A stretch of DNA of 64,000 nucleotides. Origin: Purpureocillium takamizusanense (Eukaryota; Ascomycota; Sordariomycetes; Hypocreales; Ophiocordycipitaceae). A program made the position numbers and the translations under genes. The stretch lies in assembly GCF_022605165.1 (NCBI RefSeq), contig NC_063068.1:2294001-2358000 (forward strand), written 5' to 3'. Position 1 is the stretch's first letter. The number at the start of each line of letters is the position of its first letter. A model generated the notes under the pieces. That model ran no database searches. It saw only the letters and a program-made list of their open reading frames with translations, and had not been told where the DNA came from. This document shows positions 23,121 to 35,400 of the stretch, one piece after another.

Positions 23121-25372
23121 GGCAATAAATAGAGACCTGACGGGCACACAGAGTTCGACGCAAGTCGCTGCTTAAACAGTTGCGCGAGAGCCTTGGGCCT
23201 CAAGCTTTATGCTTATGCTGCAGAGCAGGCAGACGCGGGCCCATAAACTTCAGACTCCCTGTGAAACCAAAATGGCACGGCACGCGCCACTCGACGGCGA
23301 GCTTAAAAGTGTTTGCCGGCGGGCGGTGGGGTCCGGTCCGTCTTTTTCTTCTTGGTCGACGACGAGATGCGGGCGTACTGTGCTGTCTTGTGCTGCACGG
23401 TACTGTGCGTGCGTCCGTACGTACGTACGTAGTTGGAGCACCGACGCCTGTCTGTATTTGCTGCGTCTCCGTCGGAAGTGGATGTCGTCGACGGGGCTCT
23501 TCCTGTCGCGTTGCTCGTTCGACCCAGTGGGCGGGCAGACAGGAACGAAACTGGCTTTGGTCTAGCAGCGCAAGTGAGCCACGAGGAGCCTGCGGGCGCA
23601 CAAAAAGAGTCAGTTCAGTAGTAGGAAGAGTAAACGGCACGACAAGGCGTGACACGACACAGCCAACACCACCTCTTTTGGTGACAGGGATTTCAAGAAT
23701 ATCGGTCGGCCACCATAGCCACGGCAGAAGGCCAGGATTGCGGAGGCGGCCCAAGGAAGGCCCTAGACGCGGTCCCACAGCCACGCCGCCTTGCGCTGGT
23801 AAGGCTGATGGCCCTAACAACCGAGGAGGCGGCGCGCAAACAAGGGGGGCCGCCGGGGGGGAGGGTCGGTTTGAGCCTTGAATGGTGAATGACACGGGGC
23901 AGAATCGACGCAGCCGCGCCTGGCCAAGGGCGTGAAGATGGGGGGTCGCTGTTGGGTACAAAGTACTCACACTGATCTGAAGCAGTCAAAGCTCCCAACG
24001 TACACGATCGAAAGCTATGGCGCCTTTGGAACGTCGATGATGAGCCGCCTCTGTTTCAAAAGGCAGGCAGAGCCTTGGTGACGAAGAAGAAGAAGAGTGC
24101 GGGCGAACAGGTCTGTGCGTAGGCGCGGGTGGTTCCTTGCGTTTGTTTGAACCTGGGCTTTGGCGCGGGCGGTTCGCGGTTCAATGATTGCGGATGGTGC
24201 GTTGACCTTGCGCCGGGTGGGATTAAGTACGTGAATTATTCGACGACATGTACAGCCTGGTCGTCTTTGCTTTTTCTTTCCGGTGGTTCGTGGCGTGTGT
24301 TTGCTTGCCTCGTCCTCGTCCTCGTCTTCGCGCTTCTTCAAGAACTGTACTGTGTGTGGATTGTATGTGACGTGACAGTAAGTCGTCGAGCTTGTCGAGC
24401 TCGGTGCAGATTTAGACCGAGGGGCAGAAAAAGAAACAAACTGGCAACAACGGCGGCAACGACAAAAGACACATCTATGTCCACGAGTATGTGTGAGGAG
24501 AGGATCCAGAGAGGGAAGGGGAGAAGAGGGCAACAAGGCGCCGGGATGCGGTAGAAGTAGTAAAACGGCGAGGCACAAGGGGGTGCAGCGTCCAACTAAG
24601 GAGCGAGAGAGCGAGCGTCGGGACGATGCGCTGTTCCCTTTGCTTGCCGTCCTCCCCTCTGTCGCTCGTCCTGGGGCCTTCGGGAATGTGCCTGGAGGAG
24701 CCGCCGTCGAAAGGAGCGGCCGGCGGACCAGGGGTAATGCGGTAATGCGCGCGAGGAATGACGCCCGAGACAAGGAGGCAAAGGGCCGCCGGGCCGCCCT
24801 CTGGCTCTCTGATGAAGATCAAATAAAGCCCACAGGAAGGGAGGCCAAGGGAGAGTGAGAGCGAAAGAGAGGAGAGCGCGCTAGCAGCGGCTGCCGATGT
24901 CACCAGACGTGCGGAATAAGAAGGGCACAATGACCAGAGAAGAGCGGATGAGAAGGGACCAAGTAAAAAGTACGTAGGTACCAAGATACTAATAAAGGTA
25001 ATGAGAGATTTGAGTGTGGGGGAAGGAAGGAAACGATGATCAAATGCCGAGCTGGAATGGCAGGACAAGAAAAAAAGCGCGGCGACGAGACGGACGAGGT
25101 CCAGGTCAAAGTCCGTCGTCTTTTTTGGTGGCCGCGCCGATGCATTATTTAACAGCAGGAGCACCGGCGGGAAAGGAGCGATGGATGGATGGATGCGCTC
25201 GCTCGTGTGAGCCTCCCAACAGCCCTCCATGGCTGCACTGCGCTGCACTGGATTGAGGTGTGTGTCAGTGACTTGTCTGGGGGGGGGGGCTTTTTTGCCC
25301 CTTCCACGGCCGCTGCTCGACCTGCACCACACGGCAATGCAATCGATCGCCTCGCATGCTGGCGTGTGAGTG

Positions 25373-25445
25373 AGTAAGAGAGTAAGAGAGTAAGAGAGTA
25401 AGAGAGTGTGTGTATGTGTGTGTGTGCGGTGCGTGCGTGCGTGTG
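25373..25445. repeat. AGTAAGAG octamer array passing into GT/GTGC repeats
   Basis: Four to five copies of AGTAAGAG followed by (GT)n and (GTGC)n on the plus strand. Confidence 0.85.
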
Positions 25446-25465
25446 TGCGCACGCGCCTGCTTAGG

Positions 25466-25485
25466 TTGCTTGCTTGCTTGCTTGC
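25466..25485. repeat. (TTGC)n microsatellite
   Basis: Five tandem tetranucleotides directly preceding GCCC- and GCCT-type repeats. Confidence 0.85.
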
Positions 25486-26071
25486 ACGCCCGCCCGCCCG
25501 CCTGCCGGCCTGCCTGCCTGCCAGGTGCCTCCCCAGTAAGGTAACTACCTACTAGGTACTCTGCTTGCTCCATGGCTGTCCGCCGTTGTACAGACCAGCG
25601 CAAGGGTGCCACGAGGGGGGCAGTTGGACGACGAGGGCCAGGCAAGGGAGCCGCCGCCGTTCGTCAACCACGACGCTACCGAGTTGCTGACGGGATGGAT
25701 ACACAATAACTCAAGAACCGGACGGCACGGGAGGGGCAATGGGGGCTCGGGCTCGGGGGGAGGGGGAGGGGGGGCATGGGGGCTCCCGCCCGCTGGAGTA
25801 GGAGCGGCGGGCGATCAAGGAACCTTGGACCGCCATCGTCGTCTCGCATGGCCCCCAGCGACACAAACCGTCGACCCCCTCGAGGGCATCGCCTCCCGCA
25901 TCACGGCAAACCCCCATCCCATCATCGCGTCGAGACAATCGCACACGACGGTGCCATTTCCAGATCCGAACCAACGCTGGCGGCATGGCCGGAGGTGCGG
26001 AGTGGGCGGGTAGGCAGGGCAAGGCAGGGCAAGGCATGGCAAAGGCTATGGCATGGCATGACAGGGCAGGG

Positions 26072-26130
26072 CAGGGCAGAGGCAGAGGCAGAGGCAGAGG
26101 CAGAGGCAGAGGCAGAGGCAGAGGCAGGCT
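26072..26130. repeat. (AGGCAG)n hexanucleotide array
   Basis: About nine near-perfect tandem hexamers. They create an artificial Arg-Gly open frame on the plus strand. Confidence 0.9.
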
Positions 26131-29100
26131 CGAATTGGCGCGCACAGCCCGTGCGACCAGGAAACCCTCACCTCAACGACTCACCGGGCGCGCTGCTCGG
26201 TGCCAGATGCGAATTGTCAAACAGAAGCGCTTTTGGTGCGAGTATCATACATGTACAGAGTCGTGTGTGTACGCTCGCCTTCGCCCCAGCGACGGTGACG
26301 GACCGAATGGCTGCATCCCAGCAACGGACGAGGCCAGCCAGACGCATCTCGGCCGCCCGCCCCTCGACTGGATTGCCCGCCCGTCGCCTCGTCGCTTCCT
26401 TGGTCGCTGGGGCGCGTCGTCGTCGAGACAAAACGCACAGGGGTCGTGGGTCGCGGACCCCAAGGGGGCAGAATTCCAACGCCGTCGCCCCAATCTCCCC
26501 TTTGCACCCGCTCGCCCGCCCTTTGGCGCCAGAGGCGAGGTAGAGAGACGTCGAGCGACGCCGTTGACTCCACGGCCCCACGAATCGAATCGAGTCGAGT
26601 CGAGTTGACCCTGCAGAAGCGCGCGGTCAGGGGCCGTTCGGCCGACGACCGCCAGCCTGGGACGACGACACAACACAATGGCCACCGACCGCCCTGGCAT
26701 TTGCATTTACATTTACATTTACGTGCTTCGTACGTGCAGCCCTCGAGCCAACAAATCGCCCGGCCGGTGCGAAGCAAGTACGTACGAGTAAACGTAAATC
26801 CGTCGAGACGGAGCCCGCCCCCATGACAGGGCGTCACCCCCTGGCCCGCCCCCCAGGCGGCTCGCCGCCGTCCGTCAAACGCCGTTGTTCCCCGGTGCGC
26901 CGTTGGCAACTACCTGCCTAGTAACACGGTCCCCGAATGGCATTCGAAACGTACGTACCTACGTAACCCGTGAGGTATTCGCGTGGGTGCTTCTTTTCAG
27001 GGCCAAAGATGGCACGGGTGCGACCTCGCCCGCATCCACACATCGTCCGCTTCCTTCGCATGTCTCACTCTCCACCTCCTTCCCCACGTTACGCTGTAAG
27101 AGACAAGCGAAGGGCGGCCCATCGCGTCTCGTCGCCCTGGCCCGTCTCTCGGTGCATTTATCTGCCGCCGTCCCCTTTGCCCTCGTGAGCTCCCGTGTCG
27201 TGAGCAGGTCCACTCCGGGCTCGATAGTTGGCGATGCGCCTCCTTGTGTCGTTTTCCCCTTCCACGTCGTTCCTGGTTGTGTGTCACCATTTTCCATAAT
27301 TCTGAGAGTCGGCTGTCAGAGCCAGTGAGTGAGTCGAGGGCAACATGCCGGTGATCTCGGTCAACCTCTGTGGAACTCCTGGGCTCCTGCCCGAGGCCTT
27401 GACAGCTCAGACTCGGTGTGTGCTCCTCGAGCCCAATGTTCCGTCTCTGGAAGCGAGTTGATCTCCAAGACCACCACGCCGAGCCCACAGCCGCCCGACG
27501 GGACGGTCCCCAGCGCAACATCCCGAGTCAGGGGATCACGCATATCTGGACTGCCTGGACGGCCTGGACTGCGCCTGTCTGGGCCGGCAGACCAGGCGAG
27601 TCTGCTCCGAGGAACGCAGTCCCGGAAACCCTGCCTAATGAAATTGTGCCGTGTCCCATGAGGCGAGTGCCAGTTTGGAATGCGACAGGTGTATCCTGTC
27701 ATCCTGTGTTTGCCTGCACCCGCCGTGGACATTTTCCGACAAGACACATCTCACACCCCACACCCATCCGTGTGATACATACTCAGTCGCACTTCGCGAC
27801 CAAGGCGATGTACGGTATCGCGATTGTCAGTGAGTTGATGCGCTCCCTCTCGCACGCCTGGCCGCCTAGTCTTCGGTCCCCTCAGCTTGGTGTAAACTTG
27901 CTAACCCAGTTCGAGCGAATCGTCAAGATGGCAACGGACAAGCGAGTAGCACGCCATATGGGGGCGTCCCACCGAAGCCTCACTCCAGACGAGGCACAGG
28001 GCCGCTTCGGTGGAAGGGAAGTAGAGTAGCAGGTGAACGTCTGTAAGAGGACACGCGCTAGGTCATCAACGAATGAAGCCGACGGTTAGGCCCCGGATGG
28101 CACAGTAAAACGTCGCTCACGTTCAATGCGACTAGCCAACCGCTGGACATGCAGGTTGCGTCGTCATTCTGATCAGCCGGCCTGACGTCTCGCAGTGTCG
28201 ACGTGGCGGCATGCGGCGAGGCTGCTGTCCGCGTCTTGACCAAAAGTCCATGATGCCTGGCTCTGGCAAACTTCGCAACTCTGCCTGCGCCCACGACCGA
28301 GAACATGGCGAGGCCATGGAAGGATGGCTCGCCGCTGCATCTCACGACGGCCGCCTTGGTTGAACGTCTATTTTCGGACGGCTCGTGACATGGTGCTGCT
28401 GCGAGATGCCTCACGAATGCTGGGCGGTCCGAGACAGGCCGGTTCACCGATGTGCTGTTGCGGGACGACCGGGGGCGCTTCCGCGGGGGACGAGGCTGTC
28501 ACGGTTGCAACTCTGGTGTGGGGTGTTCGTGTTGCAGCGCATGTGACTGTAAAATCCGGTTGCGACCGAGAGGTTGGGGTGGTGGACGAATGTGACTCTA
28601 TATGTTGGTGTGATGGATGTGGACGGTGGCGGGTTGTGCCATGCCGGGATGCGGCGGCAGCGGCGGCGGGTCGACGCAGAGAGGCGGCACTCAAAACGCA
28701 GAGGTAGAAATATCCAGTGATGTGAGGGCCGTCTGCTGGCGGCTCGTGATGCGATATGGCGTGGGCCACGGGACAGGCGGGATTCCCGTGGATGGCATCC
28801 AGGGAGTTTGATGCGTTTCGCTACTGGCGGCGGGGTTCATAGGTGGTGCGAAAATATGATGTAACGTGCGGTCACTCCCGGGTAGGGAGCATGTCTTGCG
28901 CGTGTGCTAGCATCACGACATCCGGCCGCTGGCGGCAGCTGCCAACGATGGGCAACTACGCGGCCGTAGGAGAGGCCGCGGATGGGATAACACCACGGAG
29001 GCAGATGCTGCCTCGAGTGCCCATGTGAAACCAGCCACGAGAGTGCTGACCACGTCTCGCAACTCAGCGCCTCCGAGGTTGATGTCGTTTCCAGAATTCA

Positions 29101-29477
29101 ACACCTTGTGCACTTCATAGCGAGAGGTCGCGACGGTCTGCCACGATGTGGGACAGTGATCGTTTTCGTACTTCGTAGTTGTTTATTACGGTGCGACGCG
29201 GAGGTCGTTGTTGGCGGCGATGGGCACGTCTTGAACAACGGATTTGCTTGCGTCTATGTGTACAAAGTATAGTATCCGTGACGGAGCAAAGGGAAACGCA
29301 GTAGCAGGTCTGCCGACTCACGTGTGGTGACTGATGAGGCGGGCGGCAAAGCCGACGAATGGCGTGCTGGTCGCTTGTACTTGGTCATGGCTCACGTTTG
29401 GACAAGGGGACGAGCAAGGCCTAGGCAGAGCCACCATCATCACCGTAACGAACGGGCACCCGAACTAGCATCAGCAA

Positions 29478-29524
29478 AGTACTATATATACATACGAAGT
29501 ACGAAGTACCTAGGTAGTAGTACG
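29478..29524. repeat. TAC-rich island
   Basis: Holds GTACTATATATACATACG, a duplicated CGAAGTA word and TACCTAGGTAGTAGTAC; same family as the other TAC islands. Confidence 0.7.
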
Positions 29525-29677
29525 AGCACATGGGAACTCGTTCATGTCGTATGTACTACCTACGTTGCCGCCCGCAAAACCTCCACTGTTCATGATTCAT
29601 CTTCTTCTTCCCACCGTTTCTTCACCATGGACGTTCACCTCCCCAAACGCATGGATGACCTACGGCCAAGCCCGCCG

Positions 29678-29709
29678 CCATCCATCCATCCATCCATCCA
29701 TCCATCCAT
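29678..29709. repeat. (CCAT)n microsatellite
   Basis: Eight perfect CCAT units in the spacer. Confidence 0.92.
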
Positions 29710-30748
29710 GCCAATGCCAGGCGGGCGCACAGCCATCCAGTAGGGGCAGTTGCGTCTTAGTGGCCTCCCCCGGGGGCTCGAGTGTCCTCTTAGCCAGGGG
29801 CACGGCGCCACTGATAGGGCCGTGGCCCGCTGGAGCTCTGCTAGCGCCCGCACCCGGCGGGTCGTGATTGGCCCCCCTGTCGTCGAAACGCCAGCACCGC
29901 GTCCAATGGGCGTGCCTGGTAGCGGCCCCTGCACCGCCCCGTTCGCAGGCGGGCGGGCACCTCATTTCATTTCCCAGGCCCTCCTCTCCCTCTCTCTCGT
30001 TCTCGGGCCTGACTCGATTTGCTTTTCTTACTCTGCCCTGCCTGCCCGACTGTTTGTTTGTTTGTTCCTCTCCTTCGTCAACACCATCGCCAGGCCGTTG
30101 CTGTAGCTCGGCTCGCCAACCTCGAGGGACGCGTCGTCGCATCCTCCAGTCCTTCGTTTCTTCCTTCATTCATTTGTCCCTCGGGACCGCCGCCTCTCGC
30201 TCTCTTACGACTAGACTCGGGACCCGCCCACCCGACTCACTCCCTTCTCCAGGATCGTCCGGCTTCATTCCTTCAGCCGGCGTCCGTCCAGTCCTTCACC
30301 GTCGCACCGCCTAGGTCGCAGACACACAATTCATTGTCGAAAAGACTCGCCGTTTGCCATTGTTATGCGTGCGTAACAATTTCGAGCCAGCTTTTTGGTA
30401 GCATCCCCCGTCGTGTGAGTCGACCCTCCTTGCTCCTTCGCCTCCTGTCCGCACCCTCCGCGTCACTGGCATGCTATACAAACCATATTGCATTGCACCA
30501 AGCTTTCCTGCCAGGGCGTGCGAGGCACGACTGCTCGCAAAACAGCTCACCCCACCTCGCGGGAGTGAGACGGGGCCACAATAGTCTGCCTGCCCGTCAA
30601 TGACATGTTCGACAATGCGCGACAGCAACCCAATTGTGAGCATCGCTAACCAGACCATTTTACCTTCCGTTAGACACCGACCTCTTCCCTTCATTTATTA
30701 TCGACTACGACGCCGCCGCTCCCTTCGCTCCTTATATCGTGACCAGCC

Positions 30749-31435
30749 ATGGCTCCCACCAACTTCATTCGTCATACCCTACTGAGCCCCTTGGCTCAGC
30801 AGCACTCCGTTCTCTCTCGCCGCGCCGACGCGGTTGCGAAGCCCTGGAAGCCCATCGTCTTGCCCGGGTCCGACCGCATCTTCATTCCTTCGTTCCACGA
30901 GATCACTCGTCGCTCCGATGGCAGCGATGGCCCCGACAAGATGATTAACCTCATGCTTGTCATCCTCGGCCTCGTCTTCTTGGCCCTCATGCTCGCCTCC
31001 CTTCTCTTCCTTGCACAGCGCCGTCGCCGCCTCATGCGCCAGCGCATGCAGAGCCTAAACGCCCACAACGAGGTTAAGCAGACGTCCAACCACCGGGGGT
31101 TGACCATCGAGACGTCTCACAACGGCCGCTCGAGCATACTTTACATCGGCCGTGACGGACAGCCAATGCTGCAGAACCCCAACTCTCCGCCACATTCGCC
31201 TGACAACGTCCCCGAAATCCACATCACTTTCCCCGATGAGCAGGACGACCAGGGTCGCTCCCGGACAGGTCGCGTGCTCGTCGTGCGTGTCGGCGACAAC
31301 GCTACTGTGGGCCTCGAGCCAATGCATGAGGAACAGTTGCCGGCGTACGAAAAGGAGGCCAAGGGCCAATTCCAGTCTATCGACATGGACCAGATTGGCG
31401 GTCTGAAGGAGAAGGACCGCAACCTGTTTCAATGA
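30749..31435 (+). CDS. Single-pass membrane protein, conserved fungal family of unknown function
   Basis: An intronless 228-residue reading frame whose ATG lies in an optimal context (CAGCCATGGC). One hydrophobic helix at about 66-89 (MINLMLVILGLVFLALMLAS) is followed at once by RRRR. By the positive-inside rule the 65-residue N terminus is lumenal or extracellular and the 139-residue tail is cytosolic. The tail is acidic to mixed and contains LPAYEKEAK near 196, which resembles the L/PPxY motifs that bind WW domains of Rsp5/Nedd4 ubiquitin ligases. No signal peptide or catalytic domain was seen. The long pyrimidine-rich leader supports expression. I do not recognise a named orthologue, and a role as an adaptor or cargo is only inference from the LPxY-like motif. 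Confidence 0.8.
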   Translation: MAPTNFIRHTLLSPLAQQHSVLSRRADAVAKPWKPIVLPGSDRIFIPSFHEITRRSDGSDGPDKMINLMLVILGLVFLALMLASLLFLAQRRRRLMRQRMQSLNAHNEVKQTSNHRGLTIETSHNGRSSILYIGRDGQPMLQNPNSPPHSPDNVPEIHITFPDEQDDQGRSRTGRVLVVRVGDNATVGLEPMHEEQLPAYEKEAKGQFQSIDMDQIGGLKEKDRNLFQ

Positions 31436-32492
31436 TACGACCATTCTCACATAAAGGCCCTACGTTTCCCGACACGCCGATGTCACGTTTTTTTTTCTTT
31501 TCGCATTGCCCAGGGGGAATCATGAGGCGCCCCGCGGCGTGCCCTACCTTGGATAGGCGCTATCCAGGGCAATCATCAGTTCGACGACGGTCGCCTTTCA
31601 CCGCAACTCCCGGTTCACTTGTTTCGGCTTGGCCTAGCGTGTAGCCTGGAACTTGCGCTCTCTCATTTCTTCATTTTCTCAGACTTGGATGAACGATAAA
31701 ACAACAGCAAAAAAAAAATCGCAAGCAAAAGCATGTGTACCAGACATGTTGAATCGTCTGACCACTGCGCACTGCCATGACAAAAGTGCGAGCGGAGGGT
31801 GCCATGCCCCACCGCGTGCGAATCGGGGCGTTCTGGCTGTCGACATATGAATGGCCCTGCGTGGCATGGGTTTTGAGGCTGCTGCTCACGCGGTGACGGC
31901 CGCGGCCGCCCAAGGGACAAGCAAGCGGCACTGGGTGCCGGACAAGTACATACACTGGCCGTGCCGCGCCGCTCACACCCTAAGACGACTGTAATAAGGG
32001 AGTGTGCGCGTTGGCGGACCGCCCTCTCTCTGTGGCATAGTTGTATATTCGATAGTGTATAATTATACGAGGAAACTCTTGCCCACGGACACGGACGCTG
32101 TGCCTTCTACGGGGGGACTGTTTGTTTCCCCCAAGTTGTCGATTATTATGTATGACGGCCCCCGTATGCTAGTGTGAATGAAACACAACGATGCTCGTCG
32201 CTCGGCCGGTCTAGAGGGTAGTCTGCAAAGCCACTTCCTTTGCGGCGGCATGTACTTCGTATATTCTCTCTCCACTAGTGGCAGGGCCCGCAAGTTAGAA
32301 AGAGGTAAGTGACTCTAAGCCCATCTGCGCCACGCATTGCTTTAAGTTTCATGTTTCGCTTTGCCACCCGCAGATCCCCCCATCTCACAGGGCACATGTC
32401 GCGCGCCCCGCCCGTGATGTGATGATTTATATACAAAAGGGCCCGGTATCGTTGCCTCAATACAAAGGACAAAAGCTCGTCGTCCGATCAAG
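31436..32492. other. Convergent intergenic region
   Basis: This is the 3' flank shared by the membrane-protein gene (plus) and the zinc-cluster factor (minus). It includes a TGTATATA site on the minus strand at 32428-32435. No gene recognised. Confidence 0.6.
32428..32435 (-). promoter_or_regulatory. Candidate PUF-binding site (UGUAUAUA) downstream of the zinc-cluster factor
   Basis: TGTATATA on the minus strand starts 58 nt after the stop codon of the tandem zinc-cluster gene. It is a perfect match to the Pumilio/Puf3 element. Its position in the mature 3' UTR is assumed. Confidence 0.45.
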
Positions 32493-35400
32493 CTATCCAT
32501 ACCCCTGGTGCCCGTAATTCGGCGGCGGCGGCGGCGGCTGCTGCTGGCCGTTCAGGTACTGGCCTCCGTATCCATCGACGAAGACACCCTGTGGCGCCAT
32601 CATAAAGGCAGCGCCAGGCACTCCCTGTGCCTGTTGGTGATACATGGCTGGGTCAATGCCGCCGTTCATCGGTAGCATGGACAGCCCGTTGGCTGGTGCT
32701 GCATCCGGGTGGCCGTTGGGAAGGGCGGCGGTTACGGAGCCCATGCCTACCATGGTGGTATCTGTGTCCATGCCGCCGCACATCTCAGACGGGTCCATGG
32801 AAGCGCTTCGCGCTTGAGCGAGAAGTAGGGGAATACCGGGCGTCCCTGGCTCGATGACGAACCCGCCTGACGGTGAGTTTGAAGTACTGGATGATCCGCC
32901 AGTCTGCATCTGTGATGATCGAAGCCACCTGTCGGAACCCTGCGTGTCCGGTACCATATTCGTCTGAAAGTCATCCAAGGTACCTGCGGCGACACTTTCG
33001 AGAAGAAAGTCTGGCCCGGGGAGACGCCCATCGCCGTTAGCTCGCGGCTGAAACGCCCTGTCCGGTGACTGTCCATCGCTGACCTTCCTGGTCTTGTCGT
33101 AGTGGTCAACGAGAGTCTTGTTGTGTTCGTACTGGATGGAGGTTAGCACTGCGTATGCATGTCGAGAGAAGAGCTCAGAATTTCTTTTGGGGGGGGGGGG
33201 GGGGGGCGTCATACCGCTTGCTGAGCTATCGTCAAGATGTCTCGCCAAGGCTCAGTCATTCTCTGAACCGCTTTGATGAGGAATCGTATGTGAGACTCAT
33301 CGACATCACCCATCCTCCACAGCGGCGCGGTTGTCTCACGGGTAATGTCACGATAGAGCTGATGCTGCAGGGCTATGAGGAGCACGCGCACACAACTCGT
33401 CCCAATTTGAATGGTAGAACAGTCACCGGCGAGCTCGAGCCTGCCCGTGTCCCTCATCTGGTCCACCTCGTTCTGGATAGCGTCGCAGAATCGACCAAAG
33501 GACATGGAGTGCGCCACGGCCTGTTTCTGAGAGCGAGCTATGAACTCTGGCGGTAGCTTTCGCAGAATCTCGACCGGAATCTTTTCCTTTTGGCCGGGAA
33601 GAAAGTATCGGTATAAGTCGATATGGCTCCCGGCAAGGTGACAGTGGAGAAAAACATAACCTGGACGCTCCTCCATGGCCATGTAGCGTGAGACACTTTG
33701 GTCACTGAGCAGGACATCAGTAGGTAGGGACGCATGAAAGCGCGTAAGCTCGTTTTGCAGTCCGTTGATGTCGGCCATGATCTTGGACGCATCAATATGT
33801 GAAAAATTGGTTCCAGATGCTGAGCAAAGCCTTTTGGTGGTGCTGCTTGCCGTCAGCATCTCTTGTTAGAAATACTCCCCCCCCCTGGTAGCTTACACCT
33901 GAATGCGATGCCGTAAATCGATGAGGCGGATTTGAAACGCATGCATGTTGATGGTTCTGGGTACTCGACCCGGTTTGTCGTACAGCTTCTCTGCTACTAC
34001 GGGTCGATTTTCCCTGAATGCCGTCTCGTCGCAGGGCAGAGGCATCTTCATGATGTCGGCCCGGCAACATATGTACTCGTCGTATCCCCCAGCGAGGAGG
34101 CGATCCACGTGGAAGAAGTGCCAGCCTATGCGTCGGAGACATTCCTGCTGAATAAATGTTCGGCCTGGAGGCACCACGTCCCAGTTGATGCGCAGGCCCA
34201 GCATGAGTCGGGTTGCTATCCCGAAACATTGCCAGACCTTGGCAAACGAGCCTTGAACACAGTTAAAGGTGATATTGAGCGCAAATATGACGAGCGACTC
34301 GTCGGAAAACTTGTGAACGTTATGGAAAAGGTACAGCTCGACGTGGTTGCTGCACTTGAGACCAAATTCGCGGCCGCTTTCTGTCGGATTCACGAAGAAG
34401 CTCGCGAGAGCACAAATGGAAGCCGCTTGAGCCGGATCGAGTGTTCCTGCCTAGAAACTAATCAGCTTCGGAAACACGGCACCGTCCCGGGGGCAGCTCT
34501 ACCTCGATTTCCTGATACAGTGTCTTGGGGTGAAAGTAGCCCTGGCAGGGAAGCCAATACAGGTTATGCATCAAGGCATCCACATGGCGTAGTATCAAGT
34601 CCTTGCGTGCGAGCAGGTCCCTACACCGCCGCAGAGTCAGCGAAAGCATATCGACTGTGGGACACAAGTCAAAGGCATACTCTGCGTTCAGAGAATTCTG
34701 GTCCACCAAGAGATTGAATGCGCCCACAGAGTTGCCCGACGTGGGCAGGGGACTAGCGGCGTCGTCTGGTGACAGCTTGCTCGACGTGGAAGAAGCGACG
34801 TCGGACAACTTTGGTGCGCTTTGGAAGCGAACATTGGTGAACCTTCTTTTGGCTGGAGTGTACTCGCAACTGAGGTTACTGGCCTCGCACCTCTTGCAAC
34901 GAGGCAGGTCGCCCGAGCACTTGGTCTTGTGCGAGTGACACTGACTACAGGCCCGCTGTGCCCTTTTCCTCAACGTGCCCGCCTCTGTGTGGCTATGCGA
35001 AGGCGTTGTTCTGGAGACTGCTAAGCGCGTCAGACACATTATGCCCCCTGCACGATCCGTGGGCCTGCTCACCAGTGGCGTCCTCATCCTCGTCGATAGT
35101 AAAGCTGCAGGCTAGCTCGAGTCTTGCACAATTCGTGCATGGCCCGTTACCTGGGTTTCCGGAACATTTGACCTGGCAGAGGTTGTCAAGCATCAGCAAG
35201 CGGACTCCGTGGACGTTGGATGCGGCTTGGGGGGGCTGCGAGCTGGGCGGCGACGACAGCCACGGCAGCACTGTGGGCTGGAGCTGGCAAGGTGCATGCC
35301 AGTGCCACAGACAACCGACGGACAACCAAAGCCCCAGGCATAGGAACGAGTAATTGTAGCGAAAGCAGCGTTGCACAAGAATGGGGCCGGGCCGGCAGAT

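Larger units (their letters stand above)
23121..30748. other. 7.6-kb spacer without a supported gene
   Basis: No domain, plausible exon chain, RNA gene or mobile element was found. Long open frames (for example 24475-25452 minus, 25985-26608 plus) are translated microsatellites or Arg/Pro-rich text. The stretch is exceptionally rich in simple repeats: AGTAAGAG and GT runs near 25373-25445, TTGC at 25466-25485, AGGCAG at 26072-26130, CATTTA near 26700 and CCAT at 29678-29709. There is also an 11-nt G run (25279-25289) and a TAC island at 29478-29524. From about 29980 the plus strand is pyrimidine-rich and probably serves the membrane-protein gene at 30749. Confidence 0.55.

Noticed and set aside
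21972..23147. 391-codon minus-strand frame spanning the region upstream of the PUF ATG
   Set aside because: It runs through the inferred first intron, begins with GTG, is Ser/Pro/Arg low complexity, and only its embedded ATG GCT GTT CAA just before GTAAGT is used in the PUF model.
24475..25452. 325-codon minus-strand frame rich in Thr-His and Leu-Ser
   Set aside because: Translated dinucleotide and octamer microsatellites; no conserved domain.
25985..26608. Plus-strand frame with a (GR)n stretch resembling an RGG protein
   Set aside because: The Gly-Arg stretch is a direct translation of the AGGCAG hexamer array.
26582..26610. GAATC/GAGTC pentamer run
   Set aside because: Simple-sequence repeat with no evidence of function; too short to call separately.
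33932..34717. 261-codon plus-strand frame
   Set aside because: Antisense shadow of exons 3 and 4 of the zinc-cluster factor.
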